NCBI RefSeq assembly: GCF_014805685.1
Contig: NC_060906.1
Location: 16,985,664-17,049,663 of the forward strand
DNA: 64,000 nucleotides
Direction of reading: 5' to 3'
Source: Silurus meridionalis
Lineage: Eukaryota > Chordata > Actinopteri > Siluriformes > Siluridae
Shown here: positions 38,556 to 51,392 of the stretch, piece by piece
Position numbering within the stretch: the stretch's first letter is position 1
How the letters are laid out: each line of letters opens with the position of its first letter
Program-made: the position numbers and the translations under genes
The notes under the pieces: generated by a model
Databases searched by the model: none
What the model was told of the DNA's origin: nothing
The model's input: the letters and a program-made list of their open reading frames with translations, nothing else

Positions 38556-41149
38556 GCAAACATATGCCCTATACTTTTAATTTGATACCAGATATAATAA
38601 TTTCATTAGTATATTTTCAGTTCTTATTAATGATTCAGTATGTTTTGATTTTCAGACTCTCAGGCAGGTATAGAGAGATTTGTATCAGCAGATTATCATT
38701 TCCAACCATTCTTTTTTTTGTGTGATAGCAGGTAAGTGGTCTGTCTGTTATAGTGTTAATTACACTTGATCAAGCAGAGTGTTAACATTAAAACCTTTTG
38801 CCATTGGTTACTCAGATGCACTTGAGTTGAATCTATAGGAAAAGGATATGAAAATGAAAACATCTGGGCCCTTGGAAAACTTTTAGTTGAGTCATTTAAT
38901 AGAGGCACACTTAACATGCAACACTATATTATTTATTTCTCCTTCCAAAGAATGCTGAAGAAATCAGTTTGGAAGAAAAAGAAAGAAGTAGTTTAATCTT
39001 CTGAGCATCTGCAAGATATCTGTAATATTCATAAATGCCATTTTATTTATGGTTTTGTCCCCGTGCGTCACTATGACGAAGAGGAACATGAGACATGCCC
39101 TACCTATGCAGACACCCTCAAAACAGTGGCCTACGTAGCAAAATTGTTGATTTAGATTTATTTTAAATATTTAACTATGAAAGCAATTCAGTTTAGTTAA
39201 TTATCTAGAAATTAGAACTAAATCTTTTCTGCTTAATAGCTAATTACAATGACAAATTGAATAAAAAATGTTATGACGGCTTGAAGTAATTTAAAATCCA
39301 TTTTACAAGCCTGATGAAGTCGATGGCTGTGACATATTTTAATTTTCCCCACATTTAACTCTTTTTCATCTGCTAATGTGGATGGGGTCATGTGATGTAG
39401 ATGAAAGAAAGGATAAATGTAGTCCATCAGGCTAAATGTAGGCTTTAGTGTGTCATGAAATAAATTACTTTTGCATTCATGGTTACATTCACAGAGAAAG
39501 AAATTACTCACGTTCCAAAGTACAATACACAGAACGGTTGAACAGAAGAAAATGTGAAGATTTCACAAACATAGCTCTGATAACATTTACACAGGCACAA
39601 AAAATTAATTTGTAAATGTTAGGCGCATGTCACTGGGTATTCAAAGACATTGTATAGTGATGGAATGAATAAGAATACCCGAAATGTTCAACTCCTGAAT
39701 ATTTCCGAGTGGCTTAAATAAAGACATGTTTTCATTTGAATTTTGGTCAAAGAATGTACTTTTTAAAATATTCTGAAAAACAAACTGTTATTACATGAAA
39801 TGACCCATCCACATTTGCCTGATTAGATCCTCAACAGCAATTACAGCACTAGATATATTTTTGACAGATTAATAGGCATAAACTGAGTGAAATGTTTTTA
39901 ATTTACCATCTTGATCACATAAAAGCATCTTCTAATCCGATCAGCAAGTCTGTAAATCCCATGCTCAGAATAGCATTGCTAAACATGCCCCTCTCGATCC
40001 TCTTTGGACAGAAGCTTTGCGTTTTCAGGATTAAATGCTAGCCAGAAGGCTGCTTGTGCATCCTCTTGACATGATTAATTGACATATATTACACACACGT
40101 GCTAATGGCATAATTTGCATGCTTGTCAAGGCTTTCCTCATTTATAATAATTCTAGAGTAACAAGGGATATTTGAATTCATTAAAATGATGGCAAACAGC
40201 AGCAGAGGTCATTCTGTAATCAGTGAATAGGATGATATATTAGGTCAGTAATACAGTGCTGCATTAAGCAGGTGCTGCATTTAGAGGTTAAACATTTAGA
40301 GGCCTTCTATATATACAGTATATATAAAACATTTCACTGTGCTTTAAAATGACTTTGTTATTTGCATTGGTCCTATTCGTTGGGAAAATGTAAATAATGA
40401 TTTGTAGATAAGGCAGTCTGTGTAGCGCATTGCCGCCCCCACACCATTAAAACAGCACAGAGTAATAAAAAAGCCCTAGTGACTAATTATGCGAGATTTG
40501 TTCAGTTCTTATCACAGGATCAAAATAATTGAAGTAACAACACAACAGGGCCATTTCTATATCTAACATAGTAATTCCAAATGATTGCATCATTTCCAGT
40601 TTATTTCTGCTCTGTTCACACACTGCTAGTTTAATTTGATTTATACTAGCTCTCATATTTCACCAGATTAAGGTAAGCAGAGTGATAATGGCAGTAAAGA
40701 AAGTCATATGGACGTAATATAAAGCATCTTCTTTCAACCTCAGGATCTACAATGGAAATGCCCAAAACAGAAAAAGGGAAGGCAAAGGAGCAGACTGCTC
40801 ACTGAGGTGTATGAATGCACACAGTGGGGGAAAAACACAAGGAATTGTCTTTGCTTAGATAACGCTTTCACATAGCTGTAGATCACATGTGGGTTTTATA
40901 AGAGCTTATCATTTACTGTCAGGCTGAATAAGCATCTGTCCTGTCTGGAGTCAAGATAGCCTCACCTTGTCTCTGGGTTTACTGTCAACCAAGTGTAAAG
41001 TGCCTAAAGGAATTGGAGGAACAAAAAAGAAGAAAAACAAAAGTCAAATAGGCCAATAATGTTAATGTATTGTAAAACACTGAAACTTTAAATCTATTAT
41101 TGTAAGGTAACCTTAGATTGGTGTCCAAATGTTTTTAAGGTAAGAAGGA
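38554..41149. other. Unique spacer; candidate conserved non-coding stretches
   Basis: No repeat family was recognised over 2.6 kb, unusual for this window. 39780-40330 and 40390-40980 have balanced, motif-rich text, including an octamer ATTTGCAT at 40113-40120 and several TAATTA/ATTAATT homeobox-type cores. These could be regulatory elements; only alignment to other fish would show it. Confidence 0.3.
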
Positions 41150-41850
41150 AATCTAAAATACTGTATTTTGTTTGCACAAGTATTCAGCCCCTGTGCTTTT
41201 GGTAGTTCCTTGTTTCCACCAGTGAAAGAAATTGCTCTAACATAAGGCAACACATTTACCTTACCAATGTCATCCACCTCTGATCCATTAAACTTTCTAT
41301 ATATAAAAACCCTTTTGTTGAGGACTGCTGAAGAAAAAATAAGCAGATTTTACAAAAGTTAGAGGAAAAGGTAATACAAATGTATAGATTGGGAAAAGAA
41401 ATTTTTTGTGTGTGTTTGGATATCCCAGTGGACACAGTTAGATCAATAATGAAGTGGAAGCTCATTCACACCTCCCAGGCACAGCCAGGAAAAGGCTGAC
41501 CCTCACAGCTCTAACAAGAGGGAGACTTGTGAGAGAAGCCACAGAGAGTACAACTATCACTTTGAAGGAGCTACAGAGTTCAGGGACTGGGAGTGGAATA
41601 ATGGTGCACGAGTTGACCACCTCAAAAGCACTGCATAACACTGAATTGTATGGGAGGATGGTAAAGGAAGAAGCTGTTGCTCAAAAAGTTCCAACTAAAA
41701 GCAGGTGTGGAGTTTTCCAGAAAGCATGAATGTGACCCAGCTGTGATGTGCGAAAAGGTTTTGTGGGCAAATCCAAGATCGAGATTTTTGGGCAAAACTG
41801 AAAGTGCTATGTGTTGAACAAACCGACTTTTTTGTCAAACCTGTTTTTCT
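41150..41850 (+). mobile_element. Tc1-like transposon relic (transposase N-terminal half)
   Basis: The frame 41454-41729 reads GTARKRLTLTALTRGRLVRE, then TTITLKELQSSGTG, SKALHNTELYGRM: the second helix-turn-helix and linker of a Tc1 transposase. After a frame change, KKVLWANPR-type sequence (start of the catalytic domain) is seen to about 41800. AGTATTCAGCCCCTGTGC at about 41182 is near the element terminus. Confidence 0.8.
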
Positions 41851-42009
41851 ATACAGTATATACAATGTATGTGTGTTACTTTGCCAAATTTTCAAGGACA
41901 ATAATAATAACAATAATAATAATAATAATAAATTTATTAACTTAATAATAACTTAATAACTGACACCAGGTTATGTTTTCTATATCGTTCAGTTCAACTC
42001 CTTCTATAA
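41851..42009. repeat. (AAT)n microsatellite and short spacer
   Basis: About 12 AAT units at 41900-41935, one interrupted by AAC. Confidence 0.9.
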
Positions 42010-42200
42010 GGGATGTGTTGGGGAAGGGAAATGCTAGCTTAGTGGTTATCTTGCATTTCTAATTGATAGGTCATGAGTTCAAATTTTGAGACCACCTAGG
42101 TGCTCTGGGCCCTTAACAATCAACTGGTCAGTTGTAAATATTAGATAATTTGCTACGGATAAAGGTGTCTTCTTAATTTCATAAATGTAAATGTAATCTT
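42010..42200 (+). repeat. tRNA-like SINE fragment
   Basis: GCTAGCTTAGTGGTTATCTT and GGTCATGAGTTCAAATTTTG resemble A and B boxes; it ends with TTCATAAATGTAAATGTAAT, the standard tail of this fish repeat. Confidence 0.6.
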
Positions 42201-43794
42201 ATTTAGTAAGAGTCCTTGTGAGTGCAGGTTCTAACCACAAATCCTCTATCTATTGAAATCCAAGATCCAAAGTTAGAATGAACAAAACACCTACACCAGC
42301 CTTTTGCAGATCCAATTGTTGTTAAAACACTATGTCTAGGTTGAGCTGCAACATACATATGAATAAAGAATTGATCGTGTTTACTTTGTATTTTATTCTT
42401 GTTTTTTTTTATTTTACAATGTGGTTTTCAGCTTTAAAGCTCAATCAGGCTAAAAAAACCAAACCAAAATTTCCTCTAACGATACATAAAGTGAAGTGAT
42501 AAGTCCATAACTAAGAGAAAATGGATTAAACATAAATTGTGCTGACTTCCTACTGGCCTATTATACATTGTACTATTTAGAAAAAGGTAGTTGTTGGTGT
42601 GTGTTAATCACAAGATATACAAACAAACATTTCAACCCAAAGCTGCAAAGCACAGCCAAAGCACATGCAGCAAACATAACACAGTCACATAGACTGACAA
42701 GGTTGAAATAGACATGTGGACATTCCTAAAGCATGGGGCAGGAGTTCTAAAATAACATTTTATATGAAGCAAATGAGGGAACACAGCATGTCGAGTAAAA
42801 CAGAGCTGAAGGAGGAGCAGACAAGAGACACCCATCCCATCCCATTGCCATAGAGAGATGAATAGCACAACGAATAGAGAGAAATATAATTAAGGATATT
42901 TCCCTTCAGAGTCAACAGCAGAGATATAATGAGTCAGCTACTGTATTTTCAGAGCCTATGCTGAATGTTAATGTTCAAACATTGTACAATCATTGAGCAT
43001 CGATAGAATGGGCTGTTGGTTTCTTCTTGACATAAATTGTAGAAAAAGACGTTAGGTTGTTGTTGTTGTTGTTGTTGTTGTTGTGCTTTGGCAAAACAAA
43101 CAGGAGCTAAAACCAATATAAACTTTAAAATATTGGCCAGCAAGCAAAGGGCAAAGGATTTCTTTTTTTATCAGATCTGTAGTTCACCCAAAGGTGGTCA
43201 ACACTAGTGCTGATGACAGTTAAACACCTTTATTAAGCAATATGGAAGAAATATGAAGAAATATTCGCAGCTCTAGAGTGTCACTCTGTGCACCGTGTTC
43301 TCAAAATGTTACAACTACTTAAGCATTTCACAGCTAACTTAACCCAAAACGCAGTGCTCCTTGAATAGAACGACTAAAGAATTGAAACGCTTTTGCTTAC
43401 TGTGTGGGAGAGAAAGGTGCTGGAAAACAGCAGTGAATAATGAAAAATCTCATGAGCATTCTCCCGTTTCAATGGAAGATTGTTAGCAACAACACAGGAT
43501 ATTGCAGTGAATATTAGTTTGATTTAATTAGGTATTTTCCTACATTCATAATATAGATGTCCATTTATGATGCCTCACACAATTTGAAGCTTTTCTCCTG
43601 CTTGCTAGAGGAGGCTTTAATATGTAAGTGTTGATACATATCTGATGAACATCATGGGCTTTTATCTATGAGAGCTCTTGCATTTACCAACTGTATAAAA
43701 CCCTGTGTTTTAACCTGCAAGGCTGCAAAGCTGATCTGGCAACTGCAATAAGACAAAGCTGGAGACAGATTGATGAAGTATACTGTTTGTCATT
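42201..43794. other. Spacer with short (TTG)n
   Basis: A (TTG)n run lies at about 43055-43084. Otherwise AT-rich unique-looking DNA with no supported gene. Confidence 0.45.
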
Positions 43795-44105
43795 AGTTAA
43801 ATCCATGCCTCAGAGAATTCAAGCTGTTATAATAGCTAAAGGTCGTGCAACAAAGTACTAGTAGTGTTTTTATTTGGTGATTCCATAAAATTTTCCTCAG
43901 ATTTGTGTGATTCCATGTTTTTTTCCTCTGTTTGATCTGTAAAAACAGTTGTAATTGGCTCTAGTTATCTTTCTTAGTGTTTTAGACAGCCAGAAGTTTG
44001 GATTGTTGAATGAAAATTGTTTTGTGGTACATATGTGCTTGTTCACACAATTAAACATTTGAATGAACATCATCTGAGAGGGGTGATTCCATACTTTTTG
44101 CCAGG
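43795..44105 (+). mobile_element. Tc1-like transposon 3' end
   Basis: CAAGCTGTTATAATAGCTAA with AGGTCGTGCAACAAAGTACT corresponds to the end of a Tc1 transposase and its stop. Then TGAATGAACATCATCTGAGA, GGGTGATTCCATACTTTTTG and the terminus CCAGGGGTTTTA follow. Confidence 0.7.
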
Positions 44106-44876
44106 GGTTTTACGTAATGTACAGTATTCACATACCCTCTCACACCCACAAATACACACAGTCTATAAATAGTATCTAATACAACAGTGAGCTGAAAATA
44201 GCAACTATATGTTTGTACCCTGATTTCCTTTATTTTTTTAATGTGCAATCTTAACGGAATATCTGAAATATAGTAGAGAAGGACATGGCTGATCCCTGAA
44301 GCTGCATGCATACAGAATTATAAACATGCATCTATGAATCTCATAAGGCATTTAGGTGCAAATCAGAGGCATTTCATTCTTGAAAGGAATTTACATTGCA
44401 CCTCTAAGATTTGCATCCTGACATCTCAAACTTGACATAATATTTGGCTTACAAAATGTCAGCTCTGATTTTTCCTCATTTATTATTGTTTATCATAAAA
44501 CCGTGTTTTCCCCAAACAGGGTGCACACAGAGAAGCTTTTATCACACCACTATAATGTTCCCCATTAAGCTGTGTGTGGGCACCCCATACCGGCTATTTA
44601 AGTAATTTGCCTTGTATGTTAGTGTGTGTTTGAGCATGCATGTGTGATTCAAGAAGCAGCAAGCAAGCTTAATCATGCTGGTGCTCTGCAGGCAAACCTA
44701 CAAATAGATGCCGTGACATTTCTGTTGGCTTTTAATAATTCAGTAATGTCACAGATGATCATAGTGCTACAAAATGCTGCTCTTGGCTTAAAATTTGTGG
44801 ACTCAAACGGAATATGTGCTTAGAGCTTTGAGTAAATCCCGTAAATTGACTTGTTTTACTTATTCCCTATATCAGT
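44106..44876. other. Unique spacer
   Basis: No repeat or gene recognised; balanced sequence at 44330-44760 could be regulatory, not demonstrable here. Confidence 0.35.
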
Positions 44877-44904
44877 CTCTCTCTATCGCGCTATCTCTCT
44901 CTCT

Positions 44905-44969
<65 letters not shown>
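44877..44969. repeat. (CT)n-(TA)n microsatellite
   Basis: A short imperfect CT run followed by about 31 TA units, directly abutting the Tc1-like terminus at 44970. Confidence 0.95.
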
Positions 44970-44974
<5 letters not shown>

Positions 44975-45800
44975 TATCACAAAGGTAAGTACACATTTAA
45001 GCAAACATTCTAGTATCTTCTCAAGGGACAGTACTATAGAAATGGAAATTGGATATGCTTTACAGTAGTCAATGTGCAGCTTGCATAGCAGTACATATTT
45101 AATGTCTTCTGAAAATAACTCAACATACACCAATTACTGTCAAAATAACTGACTAAGTGAACATGTCAAAACTGTGTTCAAAGAGTCAATATTTTGTGTG
45201 AGCACCATTGTTATCCTGCACTGCCTTAATCTTCCCTGGCATGCAATTCAACATGGCTGCACAGGTTGTTGCTGGGATCCTCTTCCACACCTCCATAATG
45301 ATAATCATGGAGCTGCTGGATGTTATGCATGAGCATGCCCAACAGGTGCTCAATATGGTTCAAGTATGGAGACATACTCGGCCACTCCATCATCTTCACC
45401 TTCAGTTTCTAAGCAAGGCAGTTGTCATCTTGGTTTTGGTGTTTGGGGGAAAACTGCCTTTCGGCCCAGTTTCTGTAAGGATGCCATCATGTTCTGCTTC
45501 GGAAGGTAACAGTACATGTTGGAATATATGTTTCTCTCAATGAACCCCAGCTACCCAGTATCAGCAGCACTGATGCATCCCCAAACCATGATGCTGCCAC
45601 CACCATGCTTGACTGTAGGCAAGACATAATTTTCTTGGTACTTCTCACCAGGGTGTTGACACACATACTGGACACCATCTGAACCAAACAAGGAGATGGT
45701 TCCAGTAATTCATGCCCTTGGACAGGTTATCTTCAGCAAACTGTTTATGGGCTTTCTTGTAAACCAGCTTTAGAAGAGGACTACATGATGGCTTTGCATG
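44970..45800 (-). mobile_element. Tc1-like transposon, minus orientation, truncated
   Basis: It starts with the terminus AGTATATCACAAAGGTAAGT and continues with the transposase C-terminus antisense: TCAATATTTTGTGTGAGCAC, ATCCTCTTCCACACCTCCAT, CTCAATATGGTTCAAGTATG, ACCATGATGCTGCCACCACC and ATGCTTGACTGTAGGCAAGA. It breaks off near 45800, just before the palindromic microsatellite. No open transposase frame remains. Confidence 0.82.
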
Positions 45801-45827
45801 TTTAAACAACATACAGCTGTTATCACT

Positions 45828-46013
<186 letters not shown>

Positions 46014-46122
46014 ATTTGCAGTGATCTTAGCTGTATGTAGTGGTGGTGAAAAGATTTATATAAATAACACGAATATTGAGATTTTGTCCACAAAACAGTG
46101 ATAGATGGCATTTAACAATAAG

Positions 46123-46123
<1 letters not shown>

Positions 46124-46172
<49 letters not shown>
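46124..46172. repeat. (CA)n microsatellite
   Basis: About 24 CA units. Confidence 0.97.
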
Positions 46173-46174
<2 letters not shown>

Positions 46175-46559
46175 TGCCTTTAAAATTTACAATATAGCTA
46201 CAAAGTACATGCAGCATATATTTATTACATCCAGTATTTAGATTTTAATGCGCTTTCTGTGCTATTCAACAATTCAGTCTGGAATTATAAATTAAATTGA
46301 CCCTTATCTTTGTGAGATATATCATTATTAATATTTTAGTAATGTTTTGTACAGAGACAGACTGAGGAAACAGCAGGAATCAGGGCAGAAACAATACAGT
46401 GAAAAAGAAATGGGAGAGAAAAATCTACACCCCCTACTACGTCTCTTAATAAAAAACATTCATATTTGATTCAAAGTAGCAAATTGTTTCATTTATTTAT
46501 TTTTAATCTTGTATTAAATTTTATATATTCATAAAAATACTATATTCATTTTATTCTAT
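46173..46559. other. Spacer, nothing recognised
   Basis: AT-rich; no supported feature. Confidence 0.45.
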
Positions 46560-46700
46560 TTAAATCAATTCAATTTAATTCAGTTTTATTTGTATAGTTT
46601 TTTTTCACAATGCATATTGTCCCAAAGCAGCTTTATAGATATAAAAAGGTTATAGTATTTTAATTTATATGTTTAGTACCTATGTTTATCCCTTATATGT
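46560..46700 (-). mobile_element. L2-type LINE 3' tail, minus orientation
   Basis: TCAATTCAATTTAATTCAGT then TTTATTTGTATAG and GTCCCAAAGCAGCTTTATAG: complement of the L2 3' terminus. It faces the plus-orientation tail at 46903-47115. Confidence 0.7.
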
Positions 46701-46902
46701 TAATATGTATACAATATGAAGACAACTACTATTTGTGCTATTGTATTGCTAATAGGCCACAAATCTGAAAAAAAAAATTTCATACAGATGCTGCATTTGT
46801 TAAATCTCACAGAAAATAGATATTCTTCTTTACATGTTCACTTTTCCTCATATCAGATTTTTTTTAATCAAGTTTCTCCTTCATCACGCTGCACATTGTT
46901 AT

Positions 46903-47115
46903 ATCATTGATATCACCCAAATGAGGATGGGTTTCCCTTTTGAGTCTGGTTCCTCTCAAGGGTTCTTCCTCATAACATCAAAGGGGGTTTTTCCTTGCCA
47001 CAGTCGCCCCAGGCTGCTCATCAGGGATAAATACAAATCGTTCACTTTCATTTAAAAATTCTATAAAGCTACCTGAGACAATGTCCATCGTGAAAAACTG
47101 GACTTGACTTGACAT
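46903..47115 (+). mobile_element. L2-type LINE 3' tail
   Basis: ATCACCCAAATGAGGATGGG, GAGTCTGGTTCCTCTCAAGG, TTTCCTTGCCACAGTCGCCC and CTGAGACAATGTCCATCGTG, ending in ACTTGACTTGAC. Confidence 0.8.
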
Positions 47116-47384
47116 TGTTGCCCTTTGCAAAAGAGTAATGATGCTAAATTGGTCTTCCTTCCTAACACAGTTTTAGACAGATAGCATTCATAGTTGCAGA
47201 ATGTACAGAACCAGTTTCAAAATGTATTTATTGATAGAGCATTTAATGCACTCTAATAAGTGGCTCTGCATAAAAGCATCTGCCAAATGTCATAAATGTA
47301 AATGTAAATAAATGAAACTTCACCACATTTAAAACTTACCCGCTCGAGTACTAACACACAATCGGCAATCTGCTCATTTCACAC
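47116..47384. other. Spacer with SINE 3' scrap
   Basis: CTCTGCATAAAAGCATCTGC, CAAATGTCATAAATGTAAAT at about 47263-47305 is the end of the repeat also seen at 42.1 kb. Confidence 0.5.
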
Positions 47385-47640
47385 CCCTGCTGTATCAGTT
47401 ACACTCATTTCCTGTCTCTTCCCACATTCAAAATAGACTACTATTCATTAAATTCAAAGCCGGTCTTGCTCCTGCATATATCTTTCTGAATTTCTCCATC
47501 CTTACATCCCATCTCACACACTCTGAATCTCTGGCGGCAGACAGCTTACACTTTTCCACACCACACTGTCCTCCATGGGTGGCTTTTGCTTCCATCAAAT
47601 TTCTTTCCACAATATTGCTTTTTATTTTCTACACCTTAAA
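47385..47640 (+). mobile_element. LINE RT C-terminal fragment
   Basis: The + strand, read through frameshifts, resembles the LINE C-terminal domain (TTAAATTCAAAGCCGGTCTT then GCTCCTGCATATATC for LNSKAGLAPAYI; TCTGGCGGCAGACAGC near the SLRSSGAG-type block). Badly decayed. Confidence 0.4.
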
Positions 47641-48139
47641 ACTACTAATACTATTACAACTAATTAAGGCGTACTATCTATACTATTTTAATATTGTTAA
47701 TTAGATTTGTTCACTTGTTTTTTTGGCATTACTTTGTGTTAAATCAGCACTTTGTGGCACAACATTGGGTTTCAGAAAGACCATATAAATTGAGCAAAAA
47801 AAAAATTATTGTGTATAAATAATGAAAATGATTGATAAAAAACCACTTGCTGCTGAGGACGGAACCATATAGACAGCCTAAAGATACAATCAGAAACCAT
47901 AGGGTTGGCTTTGGACAGCAATTGAAATGAAATTTTTTTTCTTTGATGGTTAAGGGTTACAGTTGCTATGATAGCTTTAGATCTGCAACTGCAATTAATT
48001 TTGTACTCAAGTCTCCATTGGTTGACGGTCAATAACGTCAAGAAAACAAACTATTTTAAAACCATAAACAGTTTCCTGGTAACAAAACTGCTAGTTCTGA
48101 CCATACTGTTATAGAATTAAATGATTTATAATTGAAGTA
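47641..48139. other. Spacer, nothing recognised
   Basis: AT-rich; no supported feature. Confidence 0.45.
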
Positions 48140-48255
48140 TTTATAATCAGATGCCAGCCAGATGGGGATCAGTTCTCTTTTGAGTCTTGTTCCTGTCAAG
48201 GTGTTTCTTCCTCATATTGTCTCAGGGAGATTGTCAAGGCCAGCAAGATATTCTC
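48140..48255 (+). mobile_element. L2-type LINE tail fragment
   Basis: GCCAGATGGGGATCAGTTCT, GAGTCTTGTTCCTGTCAAGG and TTTCTTCCTCATATTGTCTC match part of the L2 3'UTR; the extreme 3' end is missing. Confidence 0.6.
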
Positions 48256-48404
48256 TACTGTCTTAAACTTCACTGACTTAGGTTTTTATATATTTTTATC
48301 CATGAATATGCTTCTCTTCATTTCATACCGTTTCTCTTGGGTTTACCTCAAATTAATACTTTTCAAGTTTTCAATACTCTAATAAACATATACATATAAT
48401 ACAC

Positions 48405-48895
48405 ATGTCTATGGACAAATATGAATGCTTTTGCAAATGTTTATTATTAGTAAAATAAAACTGAACATAGAACATGAAGACAAAATATACTTGTAAATGT
48501 TTTAAAAATAATAAGGGTGGTTTTAATTACGTAAATCATCAGGACACCAAATGCAACTTTTGCTGTTTCCACACAAATGATTTTAATTGCCAGATGTGTG
48601 CATTATTGATGATTTTGGTGCTTGATTTGAAACTCAGCGCATAGCAAAACAAATGTTTAGTGATTAAAACAATTTTTTTTCGGTGGAGTTATATATATAA
48701 ATAAATATATATTTTTATATATACAGTAAATATACGTTTGTGAATAAATGTGTGTTGCTATGAATGTTTTACATTTCTTCTCTTTTATATTTATTTATAT
48801 ATTTTGAATATAAATGGTCAAACTGAAATGCACGCTGCATTAATCGCACATTAATAAAATTAGTGCAGTTAAAATGAATTTGCGTTATTTGATAC
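48405..48895 (+). mobile_element. hAT-like dispersed repeat, copy B
   Basis: Colinear with copy A at 37730-38185: GTTTATTATTAGTAAAATAA, GAAGACAAAATATACTTGTA, TTACGTAAATCATCAGGACA, GATTTTGGTGCTTGATTTGA and CACATTAATAAAATTAGTGC. Same orientation, with an AT-rich insertion (TATATAAATAAATATATA) near 48695. Confidence 0.65.
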
Positions 48896-50099
48896 AATTA
48901 GAATTATAGCCCCCTTTATCATAAATGGGATTAGGATTAATCCTACTAGGGTTAAGTGTGTATGATTATCAATCCGACCACAGTTTTAATATAAAAACAA
49001 TAAATAATTGTACATGCAACAGAGCTGTCTTCTTTGTTCAAGAAAACACTTTACAAGAAAATCATTTTTTTGTCATTTCGCACAAAAAACTAAAAAAAAG
49101 AAATTTAGTATTTCATTAGTTGCGTCATAGTATTTCTCTCACTTTTATAAATTACAAATACATTTCGTTTTACAAATCACACAATTAGTCTTTGTCTCTG
49201 TCCAGGACTTTCTGAACATTTGAAACCCTTGTTATATTTTTATAAAGTTAAGTTTGGTTATTTAGATATTTATAAGTCTATAGATGTATTTTTCTTTTAA
49301 ATTTAACAGGCTAGTTAGCAGCTTAGCTGGCGGACACTAGAAAATCTCTTGTTAGGATTCTGAAAAGTTTTTTGATGCTCAATTTTATGAGTAGAGACTA
49401 AGAATTAAAACAGGAGAACAGACTAATAGATGAAAGATGAAACAGAACAGAAATCTAAAACAGAGCATACACAGATATAGATTTATACTTCAATAATAGA
49501 CTTCTGAGCTTCATCTGTTTTAGAAACCACCAGCTGCCTCTACTGCTGAACCGTATTTTAAAAGGGACTCCATCATTCCCCGTTCATAAAGACACGTGTC
49601 TTCAGCACATGGTTCAGCTGGGACATGATCCTGAAATGCGAGCGTTAGAATAGGGAAGCAAGGCATGCTGTTAGGGGCAAATGGCACACTCTCTGGTGTT
49701 CAAAGTATGAGATATTGATTCAAAAGCCCTTTGAACCTGCAGTGAATGATAGATGTTTAACTTCTGTGCTTCTTTTTCTCCCCCATATGTGTGTACCTGT
49801 GAGACTGCTCTTGGTTTGCCGAGCTCACTAATGAAGTGGATTAAAAGGTGAATAGAAGAGAGGGCTTGATGCATTGTTTACACTTTGATAAGACTAGCTC
49901 AACACAGAGGATGTCTGGAATCCTTGATTAGGAAAGCATTGTGGACTCAAATGTAACATTCAACTGACCTTAAGTAGCGAGTTGCTGTTGACAAGGATAT
50001 GTTGATCCAAAATTGTATTATAGTACTGCAAAGCAAGCGCAAAAATAATAATATTTTGGTAAAATCAAATATTGCTGTGAAAAAAGCTGATGATAGATC
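48896..50099. other. Unique spacer; possible non-coding conserved stretch
   Basis: No gene or repeat recognised. 49500-49940 has balanced composition and could be regulatory; not demonstrable from sequence alone. Confidence 0.3.
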
Positions 50100-50400
50100 T
50101 ACACTATATGGACTAAAGTACTGGGACACCTGAGTTTTCCAGGCATACTGTATGTGTTTTTTCCCCAAACTTTACTACAATGTTGGGGGCACACAATTGT
50201 ATAGTATGTCTTTGGATGCAGTAGGTCCATTAAGATATGGTTTACATGGATTGGAGTAGAAGATCTTGATTGCCACAGAGCTCTGACTTTAACACTAATG
50301 AATACATTTGGGATGATTTGGAATGCTGGCTGCACCCTAGGCCTCTTTACCCTATATAGATTGACACCTGAGTTTAATAACATCCTTGTATCTGAATGAG
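50100..50400. mobile_element. Tc1-like non-autonomous relic
   Basis: It begins with the terminus ACACTATATGGACTAAAGTA, then CTGGGACACCTGAGT, familiar from fish Tc1-like elements. Inside are GTTTACATGGATTGGAGTAG and CATTTGGGATGATTTGGAAT then GCTGGCTGCACCCTAGGCCT. No coding frame. Confidence 0.6.
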
Positions 50401-50426
50401 CACAAACTCCTAAATTAAGTGGAACA

Positions 50427-50606
50427 TCCATCCATCCATCCATCCATCCATCCATCCATCCATCCATTCATCCATCCATCCATCCATCCATTCATCCATC
50501 CATCTATCCAGCTATCCATCCATCCCTTCATCCATCCATCCACCCATCCATCTATCCATCCATCCATCCATCAATCCATCCATCAATCCGTCCATCCATC
50601 CATCAA
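50427..50606. repeat. (CATC)n microsatellite
   Basis: Imperfect CATC units with CATT, TATC and CAAT variants. On the other strand it reads GATG; the WMDG and IHPS frames are artefacts. Confidence 0.95.
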
Positions 50607-51392
50607 TCCCATTTCTCTTCTTAACATTTAATTCTCTTGACATTTAATTTTCAGAATACAAACACTATAATTGTGTAATGCAAAGAGGTTCCTAGCATTT
50701 GCAGTCTAAACATAATGCATTCAAAATATATTCCTTCAGAAGAAGCCATGATGTGCATTGAAGAGTAGAATTTAATGAAGCGCTCCTTGCTTTTATTCAA
50801 TATACTGTTATCCGAATGGGATTTCGGAGTACATTTCGGCATCTCTTTTGTGCACCAAAAATGAAGTGTTTGGTTGTGTAGCGCAGGTAACCATTGCACA
50901 ACCACTCCAGCTGGATTTCCCAGAGTTCATGTCAGAGTGAATCTGTCCGATTGCTGTAACAACAGGACATCCGCTTTGTGCTCTCTCCTGGGTAATTAAT
51001 TCACTGTGAATGATGCAGTGAAGAGGCTGCTTTAATCGGCCTGAGATGCTATTCTGTTTGTATAACTAACAATGCTAAGTCTTCATTTGCCACTCTCTCC
51101 AGTCCCCTCATAAATAAACTAATTAACTTTGACTTGGCAGGGTGGCTGCAGGAGATGAAATAAATTCTCTCTATAGCTTCTCAAAGCTTTCACCACAACA
51201 TAATGTAGCACCTTACATGAATCCCAATCGTGTCATTGGCCATCTTTCAACATCAGCTCACAAAGTCCATTGTGTAAACAACATAAACAGTCAAGATAAC
51301 AAACAAGGAGTAGGACAAACACCCTCTTTAGACATGACAACAGGTATGTTGAGACAGTGCTAACATTGTAGGAAAATTGTACAATTGCCATA
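50607..51392. other. Unique spacer; possible conserved non-coding stretch
   Basis: No gene recognised. 50930-51180 has compact motif-rich text (TAATCGGCCTGAGATGCTAT, AACTAATTAACTTTGACTTG) that could be a regulatory element. Confidence 0.3.

Noticed and set aside
50099..50631. WMDGWMDG and IHPSIHPS repetitive peptides
   Set aside because: Translation of the (CATC)n microsatellite.
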